Below, in pieces: positions 54,691-64,000 of a stretch of 64,000 nt of DNA; the stretch's first letter is position 1; the number at the start of each line of letters is the position of its first letter. This DNA is from Armigeres subalbatus (Eukaryota; Arthropoda; Insecta; Diptera; Culicidae): assembly GCF_024139115.2 (NCBI RefSeq), contig NC_085141.1, positions 27,357,242 through 27,421,241 on the forward strand, written 5' to 3'. The position numbers and the translations under genes are program-made. The notes beneath the pieces were generated by a model. That model was not told the DNA's origin, did no database searches, and worked only from the letters and a program-made list of their open reading frames with translations.

Positions 54691-55323
54691 CTTGAGCTTG
54701 AGCTTGATTGACTGCTCGTAGTTGCTACTCCATTATGACGAGATCAGCTATTCTTGCACAGGCAACCAACAGATGTTTGCTTGGGACTAACACACATCTT
54801 CAATGTACAAGTACTGGTGATCTCATTTGTTAGGTCATACTGGCGCCTGCCACGTCAGAATGCAAGTAAGTCAATGTGGGGAAGGGGGAGGAAATGATGA
54901 TGCAATCACTCGCCCACTGCAAGCCGAATATACCTCTGCACTTGCCACGAGTTCATGCGGAATTTGTTGGAATTTATGAATTAGGTTGGAGAGGCAGAGT
55001 TCCGTCTTGGTTAACGAGCTGCCAATGTGATAGATAGGAGAAGGTAACTGATGAAATTTCTAATTGGATGTAGGAAACGAGCTCTATAGTTCATTTCCAA
55101 TTCTAGCAGATTACTGTTAGAATACTCGAGTTGAAGGTATAGGAATAGTAATGGAAACGGTATGGAAGTCCATTTCCAGTTCAAGCGATTGCTAGAACAT
55201 GAGAAATATAGAGAAAGATACAAAGTAGGATAATGGAACGGACCTGGGATTGAACCCACGACCTCCTGCGTATGAGGCAGCAGCAGTAGCCATATGACTA
55301 CCAAGCCTGCTCATTTCATAACC
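54691..55323 (-). mobile_element. SINE of the 9768 family with an internal insertion; 16-bp flanking repeat
   Basis: The minus-strand head lies at 55313-55245 (GGGATTGAACCCACGACC read inverted) and the CAAGCT hexamer tail at 54691-54708. About 260 bases (54903-55165) not present in the 9768 copy sit between the GATGATG and CCATTTCC blocks. TAAAGTTTCAATATAG flanks both sides (54675-54690, 55324-55339). Confidence 0.82.
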
Positions 55324-55500
55324 TAAAGTTTCAATATAGTTGACAAATTGGTAGAGAATTTCCGAGTCGATTGATATATAAATCTCAAAAATCCATCGGA
55401 AGATAAGGGCGCTATTAAAGTTCAAAATCTTACATGATTTCGTGACGGTCTCGAATTTGGAAATTTTCATTTGTCACCCTGTATCCGAGTCTTCCCCTTA

Positions 55501-55666
55501 GGGGCCATCCACAAAGTACGTCACGCTCCTAGGGGGGAGGGGGGGTTTCGAGCAGCGTGACGACTCATACAAAAATTTTGGAGTTTTAATACAAAAAGTG
55601 TGACGAAGGGGGGAGGGGGGGTTGAAAATCGCCAATTTTTGCGTGACGTACTTTATGGATCTTCCC
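55501..55666. mobile_element. PIF/Harbinger-type MITE, 166 bp, TTA duplication
   Basis: GGGGCCATCCACAAAGTACG then TCACGC at the left; GCGTGACGTACTTTATGGAT then CTTCCC at the right, flanked by TTA (55498-55500, 55667-55669). The arms carry GGGGGGAGGGGGGG runs, as in the 22891 relative. Confidence 0.83.
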
Positions 55667-55669
55667 TTA

Positions 55670-57661
55670 GACGTAGTTTACGTCAAAAAAAATGGTTGCG
55701 AATTAAGGTCAACTCAAAGAGGAGTAAAATTGGGACTCTATGAACTCATATGAAAACAAGCGCGGCTTTATACTTATTTACAGATGTTTATGATTAGAAC
55801 TATCAATTTCGACTGAATCTTTACTTCATGCACAATTCCTACACAGATTTACATGTGTAATCAATTGCATTCGCGCCCTGATTAACACCGTTCATATTCC
55901 ATGGGAAACTTTAAACTCAACTGATTTCCATGCTAACCTTCCTACTCCCTTGCAAGGTTGGGTTTCTCTAATCTCATAGTCTAATTATTCCATTTAGCGC
56001 CGAGAATATGCATGAATAAACACAGTAGAGATACTTTTCGGTACTTTGCAACACCCGGTGCACTCGTAGGTCGGCTCTTTCTTTCTTATTTATATCAACC
56101 TTCATATACGGAGAGAAGAACCCATCAGGCTCAGCTTCGTCGATTGTTCGCGCCTAGAAACCGACCAAACGTGTGTGAGGATGACTTCTGCAAATCGAAA
56201 AACAACGATGACGATAACGGAACGTGGGTCGGTTGGTGTAAAATGATAACGATTTGACTCACAGCCGAGCGAGCCGTCGTCGGAGGCGTAAATATCCATT
56301 TTTACACGAATCCATCAACGTTTGCCCATGGGCAGAGAATTGCAGCCATCCGTGCGGTTCAATCTAAATGAAATTATATTTTGATTTATTCAAAGGAACC
56401 ATATCCATCATTATGATCGATTTTGGTTTTCCTTTTGTCTCAGTGTTACCCGCATCTCGGAAAATCACGAGCTTTTCGAGATGATGATGATGGGAAATCA
56501 TGTTCCAGATGACGAAACAGATGGGATGATGATGACGTCATACACCATCCAGGATGCTGCTTGCCCGAGAGCAAAGCCAGCGATTCTCTGTTCTCATACA
56601 ATGAAATTGTTAGCGCGAGTTTTTCAACTTGGCGGGAACGGAAACATTGAACGCAAGTCGTTTTGTTTGGATGGTTTCCGATTGCGAGGAATGAAAGACA
56701 GACTGATATAGCTGTGAAGATGCGTTGCAGAACACCTAACGATAAACTAGAGGACACCGTGAGTATGATAAGGTTATTATCATCGAGAAGTATACATGAT
56801 AAGATAACACAGGTTGGTACATTGTTGAATGCTATGCGCTACTTCTTTTAGGAAGGGTTTGATTTACATTCATTCGTGTTCTACTATTTCGAAAGCCAAA
56901 ATGCATTTACCTAGCGGTTAATGTGCTGTTCTCAAGCATTGAAAAGCAATAATGAATTCACATTAGAAAGCTTTTGAATCACAGGAAGCACATTTGAATG
57001 CATGCTGAATTCACATCACTGGAAGCAGATCAGTTCTATTAGGTTACTATTAGGACCTTGTGTGGTCGAAATCGTGCTATTTTTGAGGACCTTTTTGTCG
57101 GTTGTATGAAAGATACGCCGTTTACATTTTACAGTGATCTCAGAAAAAGGTTATTGTTCATGTACAATACGAAAAAGGGGGATGGAAGACATCTATAAAT
57201 GTCTTCTCTTTATGGATATCCTTTCCTCCTTCCCTATTTTAATTGTACATAAAATTGATTTGAAACATAAAGTAAAAACATTTTCTTATTGTATTGTATT
57301 GTATTGTATATACTTTTTAGCCTGGCAATCACCTTCCGTTGACTCGTGGTTATCAGAAGCTCGGCAATTCAGATACTAAAATTTAAAAGCTTGCTGTCAA
57401 ATTTACAATAAAAGGTCAACAGCCTGATTAATACTCATGCAAAAATAATATATTTCGTTTAGCCATAATGCATGTTTTGAATTCTGGTTGGCTTTATATC
57501 TCAACAGATCCACAATGAATATGGATACGCATGGTTGATTACTCTGGTTTTGACGAAGAGGAGCGCTCGGCAAGGTCGTTGAACTAGGAGTGCATCGACA
57601 TCCGGCAAATCGCAGACGTTCATGTGCCCCAAGCTTGTAGGATACCGTAGAGGCACACGAA
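55670..57661. other. Longest stretch without recognised repeats; no gene identified
   Basis: Short frames open on both strands (56012, 56481, 56446 minus, 57134) but none has a domain, signal or splice-supported extension I can name. 57288-57309 is a TTGTA pentamer run. It could hold distal regulatory or untranslated sequence of a gene outside the window. Confidence 0.4.
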
Positions 57662-58378
57662 GGGGCCCTCCTTAGCCGTGCGGTAATATGCGCGGCTACA
57701 AAGCAAGACCATGCTGATGGTGGCTGGGTTCGATTCCCGGTGCCGGTGTAGACAATTTTCGGTTTGGAAAATGTCTCGACTTCCCTGGGCATAAAAGTAT
57801 CATCGTGTTAGCCTCATAATACACGAATGCAGAAATGGCTTAGAAACCTCGCAGTCAATAACTGTGTAAGTGCTTTTTTTTCCTGCAAGAGAATTTGTTC
57901 AGTAATAAGAACTTCCGTGTGTTCCTCTCACTGCTATTTTCACCAGTTCATGAAGAGTTAGTACGTAGGGGTTTAACCCCTAACTCGATTTTTCCAGCAG
58001 CAGTTCAGCCTAGGACCGGGTACCGAGGTTTTTTAACTAATTACTTGAAAAGTTGTTTCCGCTGCATACAGTTTAGCCTCAAACAAGAGGAATTCGAGTC
58101 TTTCAACTGTCTGCAAGGTAACATTAATTATGTTTTATTTCTGAGACTGCTGTTGGTAGCGGGGACTAAATACGATGAATCCTTAATTACCACAACTTAT
58201 TGCCCTAACTAGAAAAATGGATTAAGCTAGGGCTCTGTTTGGTAGATCTTACACCGCAACACACTACGTCAAAGTGATCTACCGTGTTACGGGATGTGTA
58301 AGTGCTTAATGAACACTAAGCTGCGAGGCGTCAATGACCCAGTGGCGGATATAATGCCAATGAAGTAGAAGAAGAAGT
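57662..58378 (+). mobile_element. Feilai-like SINE split by a 419-bp insertion
   Basis: The left part (57662-57875) has CTTAGCCGTGCGGTAATATG, GGGTTCGATTCCCGGTGCC and GCAGTCAATAACTG; the right part (58308-58378) resumes AATGAACACTAAGCTGCGAG and ends in a GAAGTAGAAGAAGAAGTAG triplet tail. Between them 57876-58294 is foreign and bounded by an exact 13-bp duplication. Confidence 0.88.
57876..58294 (-). mobile_element. Retroposed 419-bp insert with poly(A) and 13-bp duplication
   Basis: Flanks are TGTGTAAGTGCTT on both sides (57863-57875, 58295-58307). The left end is a T run, that is, a short poly(A) on the minus strand, so the insert is a reverse-transcribed minus-strand RNA. Its 5' end reads CATCCCGTAACACGG. 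No LINE coding motif is visible; the 105-codon plus frame is antisense. The source RNA was not identified. Confidence 0.75.
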
Positions 58379-58380
58379 AG

Positions 58381-58800
58381 CCCATGGTATGGTTCATGGT
58401 CAATCGCACCTACCAGGATCTCGTTCATTACGATGAGGATCAGTAGTGGTGATAGAATACACCCTTGCTTCACATTGAATACGACCCGGATGGGGTCAGA
58501 CAAGACTCCATTGTGCAGCACTATACACAAGAAGGCCTAGTACTGTGCCTCGATGAGGCCGATGATTTTCTCAGGAACCCCCTCGAGTCTCAGGGCGCAC
58601 CACATATTCTCGTGAATGAGACGGTTGAAAGCTTTTTCATTGTCAATGAATACCAATTAAAGGAATTCTTGGAACTCGGAAAGGAACTCTTTGACCTGGT
58701 CCAGAATGATACGGAGCCTGACAATGTGGTCCACACAGGATTTTTCGACGTGGGCACCCTCCACAGTATAACGTTCCCTTACCACGTTATTGCAGAGCTC
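58381..58800 (-). pseudogene. LINE reverse transcriptase fragment with two stops
   Basis: One minus frame reads SCVDHIVRLRIILDQVKEFL, SEFQEFL then TAA, LVFIDNEKAFNRLIHENMW, EGVPEKIIGLIEAQY then TAG, CIVLHNGVLSDPIRVVFNVK and QGCILSPLLILIVMNEILV. FIDNEKAFN corresponds to RT motif A (usually FIDFEKAFD, so the second catalytic aspartate reads N) and QGCILSPLL to motif B. Boundaries at both ends are abrupt (SINE tail at 58378, R1-like ORF1 at about 58800). Confidence 0.87.
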
Positions 58801-59705
58801 TGGCATGGCGGACCTATTTTCTTGCGTGACTTGTGGGGCCAAAATGTCGACCAAACCAAAAAACAAAGTTCACTGGAGAGGAAGAGGCGTCTGAAGAAAG
58901 CGTGGATCCCTTCACCAGACGAAGTGGCCTTAATAGGTCGCCCCATCGATTGCCAGGGGCAGGCGTAACAGAAGAGCGTGGCAGCTCGGAGGAGCCGTCC
59001 ATCGAGATCAAGATGGACGGAGCTACCCTGACCAGTCACAAGGATAGCGGAGAGCAGAAAATGGAGGTGATTACAAACGTAACGAACGTAATCATGTCCT
59101 TTCTGGACAACGGTGCGAAGTACAGCAAGGACCTTAAGATGTCCGCACTGATCCTCTGCAGCATGGTTGTATTTAGAGGCAAAGCAGGAGTGGAAGTCCT
59201 TTCTGTAGGCAAGTAAGGAGGCGGAACGAAAGATTCGCCAACTTACCGAGGAAAAAGAGTTAGCAGTGAGCCAAGCAGTGGAGGCCAGGAAGGAAGCCGA
59301 TTCGAAGATTTGAGTCCTTACTGAAGAAAAGCAGCAGGCAGAAAGCCAGACGGCAGAACTTCGCTGTCACTGAAGCAACTCCAAAACTATGTAGGTCAGT
59401 ATGGCAACCGACCTGAAGGGAGCTGGCGCCAAGCCAGTATTGCACAAGAGGAAGGCTACTAAGATCCGTTGAGAGAAGGCTGAGCAGGTTGCCGTCCCTA
59501 AGGAACGACGGAAACCAGTTCCTCCTTCTACGATGACTACCGAAGTTCGCCGGGAGGAAGGCCTGCCCTGGAGGGAAGTTGTGAACCCCAAAAAGGCGAA
59601 GAAGGAGCGAAAAGCGACAGATGAGGCGAAAACACCATTGGCCAAGAGGGAGAGTGCCCGTAGAGGAAAGGGCACACCCCTAACAGCACGCGCAACATCT
59701 TTTAA
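58800..59705 (+). pseudogene. R1-like LINE ORF1 (gag-like) relic
   Basis: Pieces in shifting plus frames: TEERGSSEEPSIEIK; NVIMSFLDNGAKYSKDLKMS; EAERKIRQLTEEKELAVSQ and QAVEARKEADSK (coiled-coil-like); then LPWREVVNPKKAKKERKATD and KTPLAKRESARRGKG. The order of a heptad-rich part followed by a basic WxEVV...KK segment is that of R1-clade ORF1 proteins. At least three frameshifts or stops are present. The last 20 bases (59684-59702) are an inverted copy of 60571-60589. Confidence 0.65.
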
Positions 59706-60540
59706 ATAGGTGTTTGTTCCTAATAAATTGCATTGAAGACACTGGCAATACATCGAGTCACATTAAAGTCACTTTCCAGTTTCAGAAAATCACAATGTTT
59801 CATTTCCGTTTAAGTGGCGTCGCAATATTCTACCCATCTGACTTCTTGGGTGGTTTAAAATTCGATGTGTTTCATATCAGAAACAAAACAGATAAGTTGC
59901 AGAATTAATAACACTTCGGTTCATTGCTGTTACGACAGTGTTTCTGATATGTTGCAAAACACTTTGAGCTCAGCTGAGCAGTATTTTATTTTTGACAGTC
60001 TCTGCATGTTCCGTATAAGGTACAATGAAGTTACAAATTACTTTGTTGTTTATGTAGTGCACTTGTAGCAGAATCTTCAAATAGAATTGGTGGGTGTGAT
60101 TGTTAGAGTAAAAGATTGCAAATCTGAAGGTCCATAGTTCGATTCCCAGTTAGTTTTCGTGTTTTTATTTTCATTTTTGCCGCAAGAGGTTGCGAAAAGA
60201 TTCCACCTCTTGCGCTTTTTGTGTTACAAAGGAGTTCCAAATACGACGCGTTGTGCATAAGTCAGACCTTTAGTAAGGGACATGTTCCACATGGGTTATT
60301 GCAACTCATATGTGACCAGATTTAGTCACAATCAAGTTGCTGCAACCATTTTTGCCTGACTTGTGCTGCTCGAGACCTTCCAATGGTCATGGCAGGAAGG
60401 ACAGAGGCGAAGCAATTATCGATGGTAAGTGCTATCCCAAGTAACACCTCTTGTTTCTCAGTGAGTAACAACAACTGTGGTGTGACTTACTAAAGGTCTG
60501 ACTTATGCACAACGTGTCGTATTTGGAACTCCTTTGTGAC
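59706..60540. mobile_element. Insertion between the ORF1 halves, with nested inverted repeat
   Basis: 60202-60279 (CCACCTCTTGCGCTTTTTGT ... GTCAGACCTTTAGTAAG) returns inverted at 60484-60560. Outside it, the 19-mer CAGCACGCGCAACATCTTT at 59684 has its inverse at 60571. A tRNA-like piece lies at 60095-60165. This stretch interrupts the R1-like ORF1. Confidence 0.6.
60095..60165 (+). repeat. tRNA-like sequence (cysteine-type loop), degenerate
   Basis: GATTGTTAGAGTAAAAG, AGATTGCAAATCTGAAGG and CCATAGTTCGATTCCCAG follow the order of D arm, anticodon loop with GCA, and T loop with a B box. The acceptor stem and D stem do not pair well, so a SINE or pseudo-tRNA is more likely than a working tRNA gene. 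Confidence 0.45.
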
Positions 60541-61457
60541 ACAAAAAGCGCAAGAGGTGGAGTGTTGTTGAAAGATGTTGCGCGTGCTGCTTGGGATGCT
60601 AACGTTCCGAAGGCTTTGCGGGGCGATAAAAAGCTCACTGGCCTAGGGAATGATGTCAACTGCATCCGTATAACGCAGAAGGGCGAGATGATCATTGTCC
60701 TGAAGCGGTATGCTGCGCAGAAGTGTTCCGCGTATAAAAAGTTGGCATTAGAGGTGCGGGTGATGCGGTTCCCAGATCGTTGGAAACGGCAAAAGTTGGT
60801 GCTATTGCCTGAGCTGAGGAAATCCCCGGGAGAGCCTTCGGCATACAAACCAATTTGCCTGCTCGACACAACTGGTAAGTTGTTAGAGAGGGTGATCCTG
60901 AACAGATTGATGGACTATACGGAGTGTGCTGGTGGCTTATCAAGAAACCAGTATGGGCTCCGCAAAAACCGTTCTACCATCAAAGCAATTCGTTCGGTAA
61001 CGGAAACGGCTAAGATAGCGCGTGGTTTAAATAGGAGAGGTATTAGATACTGTGCATTGATTACACTAGACGTGAAGAATGCGTTTAATAACGCTAGCTG
61101 GGCAGCTATAGCTGATTCCCGGCATCGTTTGACAGTCCTGGATTATCTGTGCAGGATTCTGAAAAGCTGTTTTCAGACCAGGATATTGTTAGTCGACACC
61201 AACGCAGGTCAGCAGTCGATTGTGTCGGCAGGTGTTCCACAGGGATCGTTCCTCGGACCGATTCTGTGGAATATCATGTATGACGGGGTATTACGCTCAA
61301 ATATTTCGGCCGGTGTGAAAATAGAAGGCTTTGTGGATGATATAATGCTAGAAGTCACAGGCGACACTCTCGACGAAGTTGAAATCAAAGCTTCATATGC
61401 GAAAAGCAGAGCCGAAGAATGGCTCAATTCAAGGAGGTTGGCGTTAGCATATCACAA
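60541..61457 (+). pseudogene. R1-like LINE: ORF1 C-terminus fused in frame to ORF2 RT
   Basis: One open frame (60505-61539) first reads LLKDVARAAWDANVPKALRG, DKKLTGLGNDVNCIRITQKG and EMIIVLKRYAAQ, the late part of R1-type ORF1, then at about 60757 passes directly to FPDRWKRQKLVLLPELRKSP, SAYKPICLLDTTGKLLERVI, NRSTIKAIRSV, ALITLDVKNAFNNASW (motif A), VSAGVPQGSFLGPILWNIMY (motif B) and GFVDDIMLEV (motif C). The endonuclease and the start of ORF2 are deleted. Motif C is FVDD where FADD/YADD is usual. The frame is cut at 61457 by a long-TIR element. Confidence 0.88.
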
Positions 61458-62223
61458 TAGGGTGGTTCAAAAAATCGATTTTGCTCCACAGTGCTCATCT
61501 GATCCTTTACCATGTTCTGAGTGTCCTCTGAAAATTTGAGCTCATTTGGATTAAAACTGATTTAGCACAAGCCGTTTCAAGTTTGCATGCAAATTAGTAT
61601 GGGGAAATTTATTTTTTCATTATACTGTTAATGACGTTTCCCCATTAAGCGCAGTTTAAAAGAAAACCTACATAGCTAAAAGGGATACTCAACAGCTTTC
61701 ACCCAACGAAAATCGCATGTTGATTAATCGTCCCATTAATTAGTAATCGATTTTAAGACAAGTTGCGAATCTTTAGTCATGATCGTTAAACTTCTTTGAG
61801 GGCATCACTGAAATGTGCAGTGCAACATAGTAGCCTGAATTTGTGTGTGCTATCTTTCGCGCCACGAGCAGCAATGTTGTCTGTTGATGAGTTATGCAAT
61901 TAGCTCCAGAAAACCACGGTATAGATTAAATTCGATTACTAATTATTGGAACGATTAATTAAGACGCGGTTTTCACTGAGTGAAAGCTGTTGAGTATTCC
62001 TTTTAGCTATGTAGGTTTTCTTTAACATGCGCTTGATGGGGAAGCGTCATTAACAGTATAATGAAAAAATAAATTTCCCCATACTAATTTGCATGCAAAC
62101 TTGCAACGGCTTGTGCTAAATCAGTTTTAATCCAAATGAGCTCAAATTTTCAGAGGACACTCAGAACATGGTAAAGGATCAGATGAGCACTGTGGAGCAA
62201 AATCGATTTTTTGAACCACCCTA
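61458..62223. mobile_element. Long-TIR element, 766 bp, exact 9-bp duplication (Mutator-like)
   Basis: Starts TAGGGTGGTTCAAAAAATCG and ends CGATTTTTTGAACCACCCTA. Arms of about 300 bp (to about 61760 and from about 61920) match closely. ATATCACAA is duplicated exactly (61449-61457, 62224-62232). Long TIRs with a 9-bp duplication point to a Mutator-like non-autonomous element. It lies in the R1-like RT. A fragment of its arm is at 13880. Confidence 0.87.
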
Positions 62224-62380
62224 ATATCACAAGTTGTTGTGGTGCATAACCACCATGGGTTGCAGCAAGCGAGGATAAACGTAGGACCTGCTCGGTTAAC
62301 TCCATGAGGTCATTGAAGTATCTATGGGCGTGATGATCGACGATAAGCTCAATTTCAATTCATTGGTGATAAAATCAATT
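62224..62380 (+). pseudogene. R1-like RT continued after the insertion
   Basis: Right of the duplication one frame reads QVVVVHNHHGLQQARINVG and, after a frameshift, SLKYL then GVMIDDKLNFNSLV, the thumb-region segment that follows SRRLALAYH at 61457 in R1-type RTs. It ends abruptly at about 62380 where the next element starts. Confidence 0.75.
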
Positions 62381-62387
62381 TCAGTTC

Positions 62388-63105
62388 GAGACAGCAACAC
62401 GTACGGACGTGTTTTTTTGCTGTGTTTACGTTTTCACCGCGTTGGCGTTATTTTCTCCCGGACCCGTCATGGGAGATACCGAGGCCAATTCGGTCACGAA
62501 TAAAACACGAAAGCGTTCATCGAAGGAGGGTGCTCCCGACGTGGGAAGTGATAAGCTTCTTTTGAGCAACAAGTACTCCTCGCTCAAGGATGGTGATGCC
62601 GGCAATCGGCTGGGTACCACGAAAAAACGGAAGAAGCAACAGCCTCTGTTCCACGATAAGTCATACGAGCGGAAGGAGAAGTGCCCGCCGATTTTCGTGA
62701 AAGGGGACCCGTCGGACCTTCGCCCGACCTCTGGAAACTGATCGCCCGGGGCCTGAAGTGCACCTTTCAATTGTGCGTCGAAGGTGTGAAGTTAATGACC
62801 GAGGGAAGGTATCACTTCGACAAGGTGCTGGAGTACCTGAAAGCGAAATGGTTCAGTTTTACACCCACGACGTTCCCGGCAGCAAACTCATCAAATTCGT
62901 GCTGCGTGGCCTCGATGAAGTAGACGTAAAGGAGCTGAAGGAAGCTCTGGAGGAAAGTGGTCTGAAGCCGACCAACATCTACAAAATCCACCGGCATGAC
63001 ACTTCCCGGGCCTACCGTGATCAGCTCTACCTGGTGCACCTGGATCACGGTACTACCACAATGAAGGACTTCAAGCCAATCAAGGCCTTCAACAGCATTG
63101 TCGTC
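62388..63105 (+). pseudogene. Jockey-type LINE ORF1 (gag, PRE_C2HC-like), two frameshifts
   Basis: The likely start is MGDTEANSVTNKTRKRS at 62469 (the frame is open from 62409). It continues CPPIFVKGDPSDLRP, shifts near 62722 to PDLWKLIARGLKCTFQLCVE and YHFDKVLEYLKAKW, then shifts near 62850 to QFYTHDVPGSKLIKFVLRGL, DEVDVKELKEALEESGLKP, TNIYKIHR and KDFKPIKAFNSIVV. This is the PRE_C2HC-type region of Jockey-superfamily gag proteins. The CCHC knuckles that should follow are missing because another LINE begins at about 63105. CAGTTCGAGACAGCAACACG (62383-62402) may be part of its 5' UTR. Confidence 0.82.
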
Positions 63106-64000
63106 CCCCGGATCAGAGAAACGACTGGTATGACGGCGAATGTGAGCAGTTAGTGGAAAAGAAGAATGCAGCATGGGCGAGATTGCTGCAACACCGCACG
63201 AGGGCGAACGAGGCACGATATAAACGGGCGCGGAACAGAAAAAACTCGATTTTCCGGAGGAAAAAGCGCCAGCAGGAAGATCGAGACCGTGAAGAGGCGG
63301 AACAACTGTACCGCGCTAATAACGCACGAATGTTCTATGAGAGGTTAAACCGTTCACGTAAGGGCCACGTGCCACAGCCTGATATGTGTAAGGACATAAA
63401 CGGGAAACTTCTTACGAACGAGCGTAAAGTGATCCAAAGGTGGCGGCAGCACTACGAAGAACACCTGAATGGCGATGTGGCAGACGAAGATGGCGGTATG
63501 GTGATGGACCTGGAAAAACGCGCGCAGGATATGATTTCACCGGCTTCGGATTTCCAGGAAATCCAGGAAGAGATTGGCTGGCTGAAGAACAGCAAAGCCC
63601 CTGGGGTTGACCAACTACCAGGAGAGCTGTTTAAACACGGTGGTGAGGCACTGGCTAGAGCGCTGCACTGGGTCATTACCAAGATTGGGGAGGAGGAAAT
63701 TTTGCCGCAGGAGTGGATGGAAGGTGTCGTGTGTCCCATCTACAAAAAAAGGCGACAAACTGGATTGTAGCAACTACCGCGCAATCACATTGCTGAACGC
63801 CGCCTACAAGGTACGAATACAGCGAATACAACGTGCCCACACATCATCTATTCATCGACTTCAAAGCATATGATACAATCGATCGGGACCAGCTATGGCA
63901 GCTAATGCACGAACACGGATTTCCGAATAAACTGACATGGTTGATCAGAGCGACGATGGATCGGGTGATGTGCGTAGTTCGAGTTTCAGGGGAATTCTCT
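63105..64000 (+). pseudogene. LINE ORF2: pre-RT region and RT, runs off the window
   Basis: DWYDGECEQLVEKKNAAWAR, then RTRANEARYKRARNRKNSIF, ARMFYERLNRSRKGHVPQP, RWRQHYEEHLNGDVADEDGG, EIQEEIGWLKNSKAPGVDQL and PQEWMEGVVCPIYKK. A run of seven A at 63744-63750 carries a frameshift; the other frame gives GDKLDCSNYRAITLLNAAYK. After an internal deletion (about 50-60 codons compared with intact relatives, by memory of the family) a third frame reads YSEYNVPTHHLFIDFKAYDT (motif A with one codon lost), IDRDQLWQLMHEHGFPNKL and TWLIRATMDRVMCVVRVSGE. Related 3' parts are at 11791 and 48314. RTE/CR1-like; clade is uncertain. Confidence 0.9.

Noticed and set aside
57895..58212. 105-codon plus frame
   Set aside because: It lies antisense within a retroposed insert defined by a 13-bp duplication and has no recognisable domain.
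60095..60165. tRNA-Cys-like sequence as a working tRNA gene
   Set aside because: Loop order and B box are present but acceptor and D stems do not pair; listed as degenerate.

Overview
This window looks like mosquito nuclear DNA, most probably from the genus Aedes. The genes have introns with GT/AG borders. The background is AT-rich and packed with LINE relics, tRNA-derived SINEs and many short inverted-repeat elements. One SINE family resembles the Aedes SINE Feilai: a tRNA-like head, a unique body and an AAG-type triplet tail. No rRNA gene, intact tRNA gene, CRISPR array or bacterial-type operon was seen.

Only two host genes can be supported, and both encode SWEET (MtN3/saliva family) sugar transporters. 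The first is on the + strand at 7473-9057 and lacks its 5' exon(s), which must lie upstream or outside the window. The second is complete on the - strand at 20701-21622: four exons, 227 residues. They point tail to tail, about 11.6 kb apart. Both share two phase-0 intron positions, so they look like diverged duplicates whose spacer filled with transposons. The long intron of the first gene has collected three repeat elements, including a near-perfect hairpin.

Layout: 1-7.4 kb holds simple and tandem repeats, a LINE fragment, several MITEs and a 2.1 kb foldback with a nested hAT MITE. 7.4-9.3 kb is SWEET gene 1. 9.7-20.1 kb holds SINEs, LINE 3' ends, an RNase H relic and foldbacks. 20.7-21.7 kb is SWEET gene 2. 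22-29.5 kb holds MITEs, a frameshifted LINE RT and a degenerate minisatellite. 29.55-35.14 kb is a 5.6 kb element with TTAA flanks, inverted arms and two internal satellite arrays. 36-42.5 kb holds foldbacks, a decayed zinc-finger exon and a possible short exon. 43-55.7 kb holds minisatellites, MITEs and SINEs. 57.6-64 kb is a nested stack of SINE, LINE RT, R1-like LINE, a long-TIR element, a Jockey-type gag and another LINE RT that runs off the end.

The genes do not form a pathway beyond the shared sugar-transport role of the SWEET pair. Much of the interest lies in transposon structure: several insertions have readable target-site duplications (3 bp TTA, 8 bp, 9 bp, 13 bp, 16 bp and 23 bp) that allow type and relative age to be inferred. 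All element family names are inferences from motifs, since no database search was possible.
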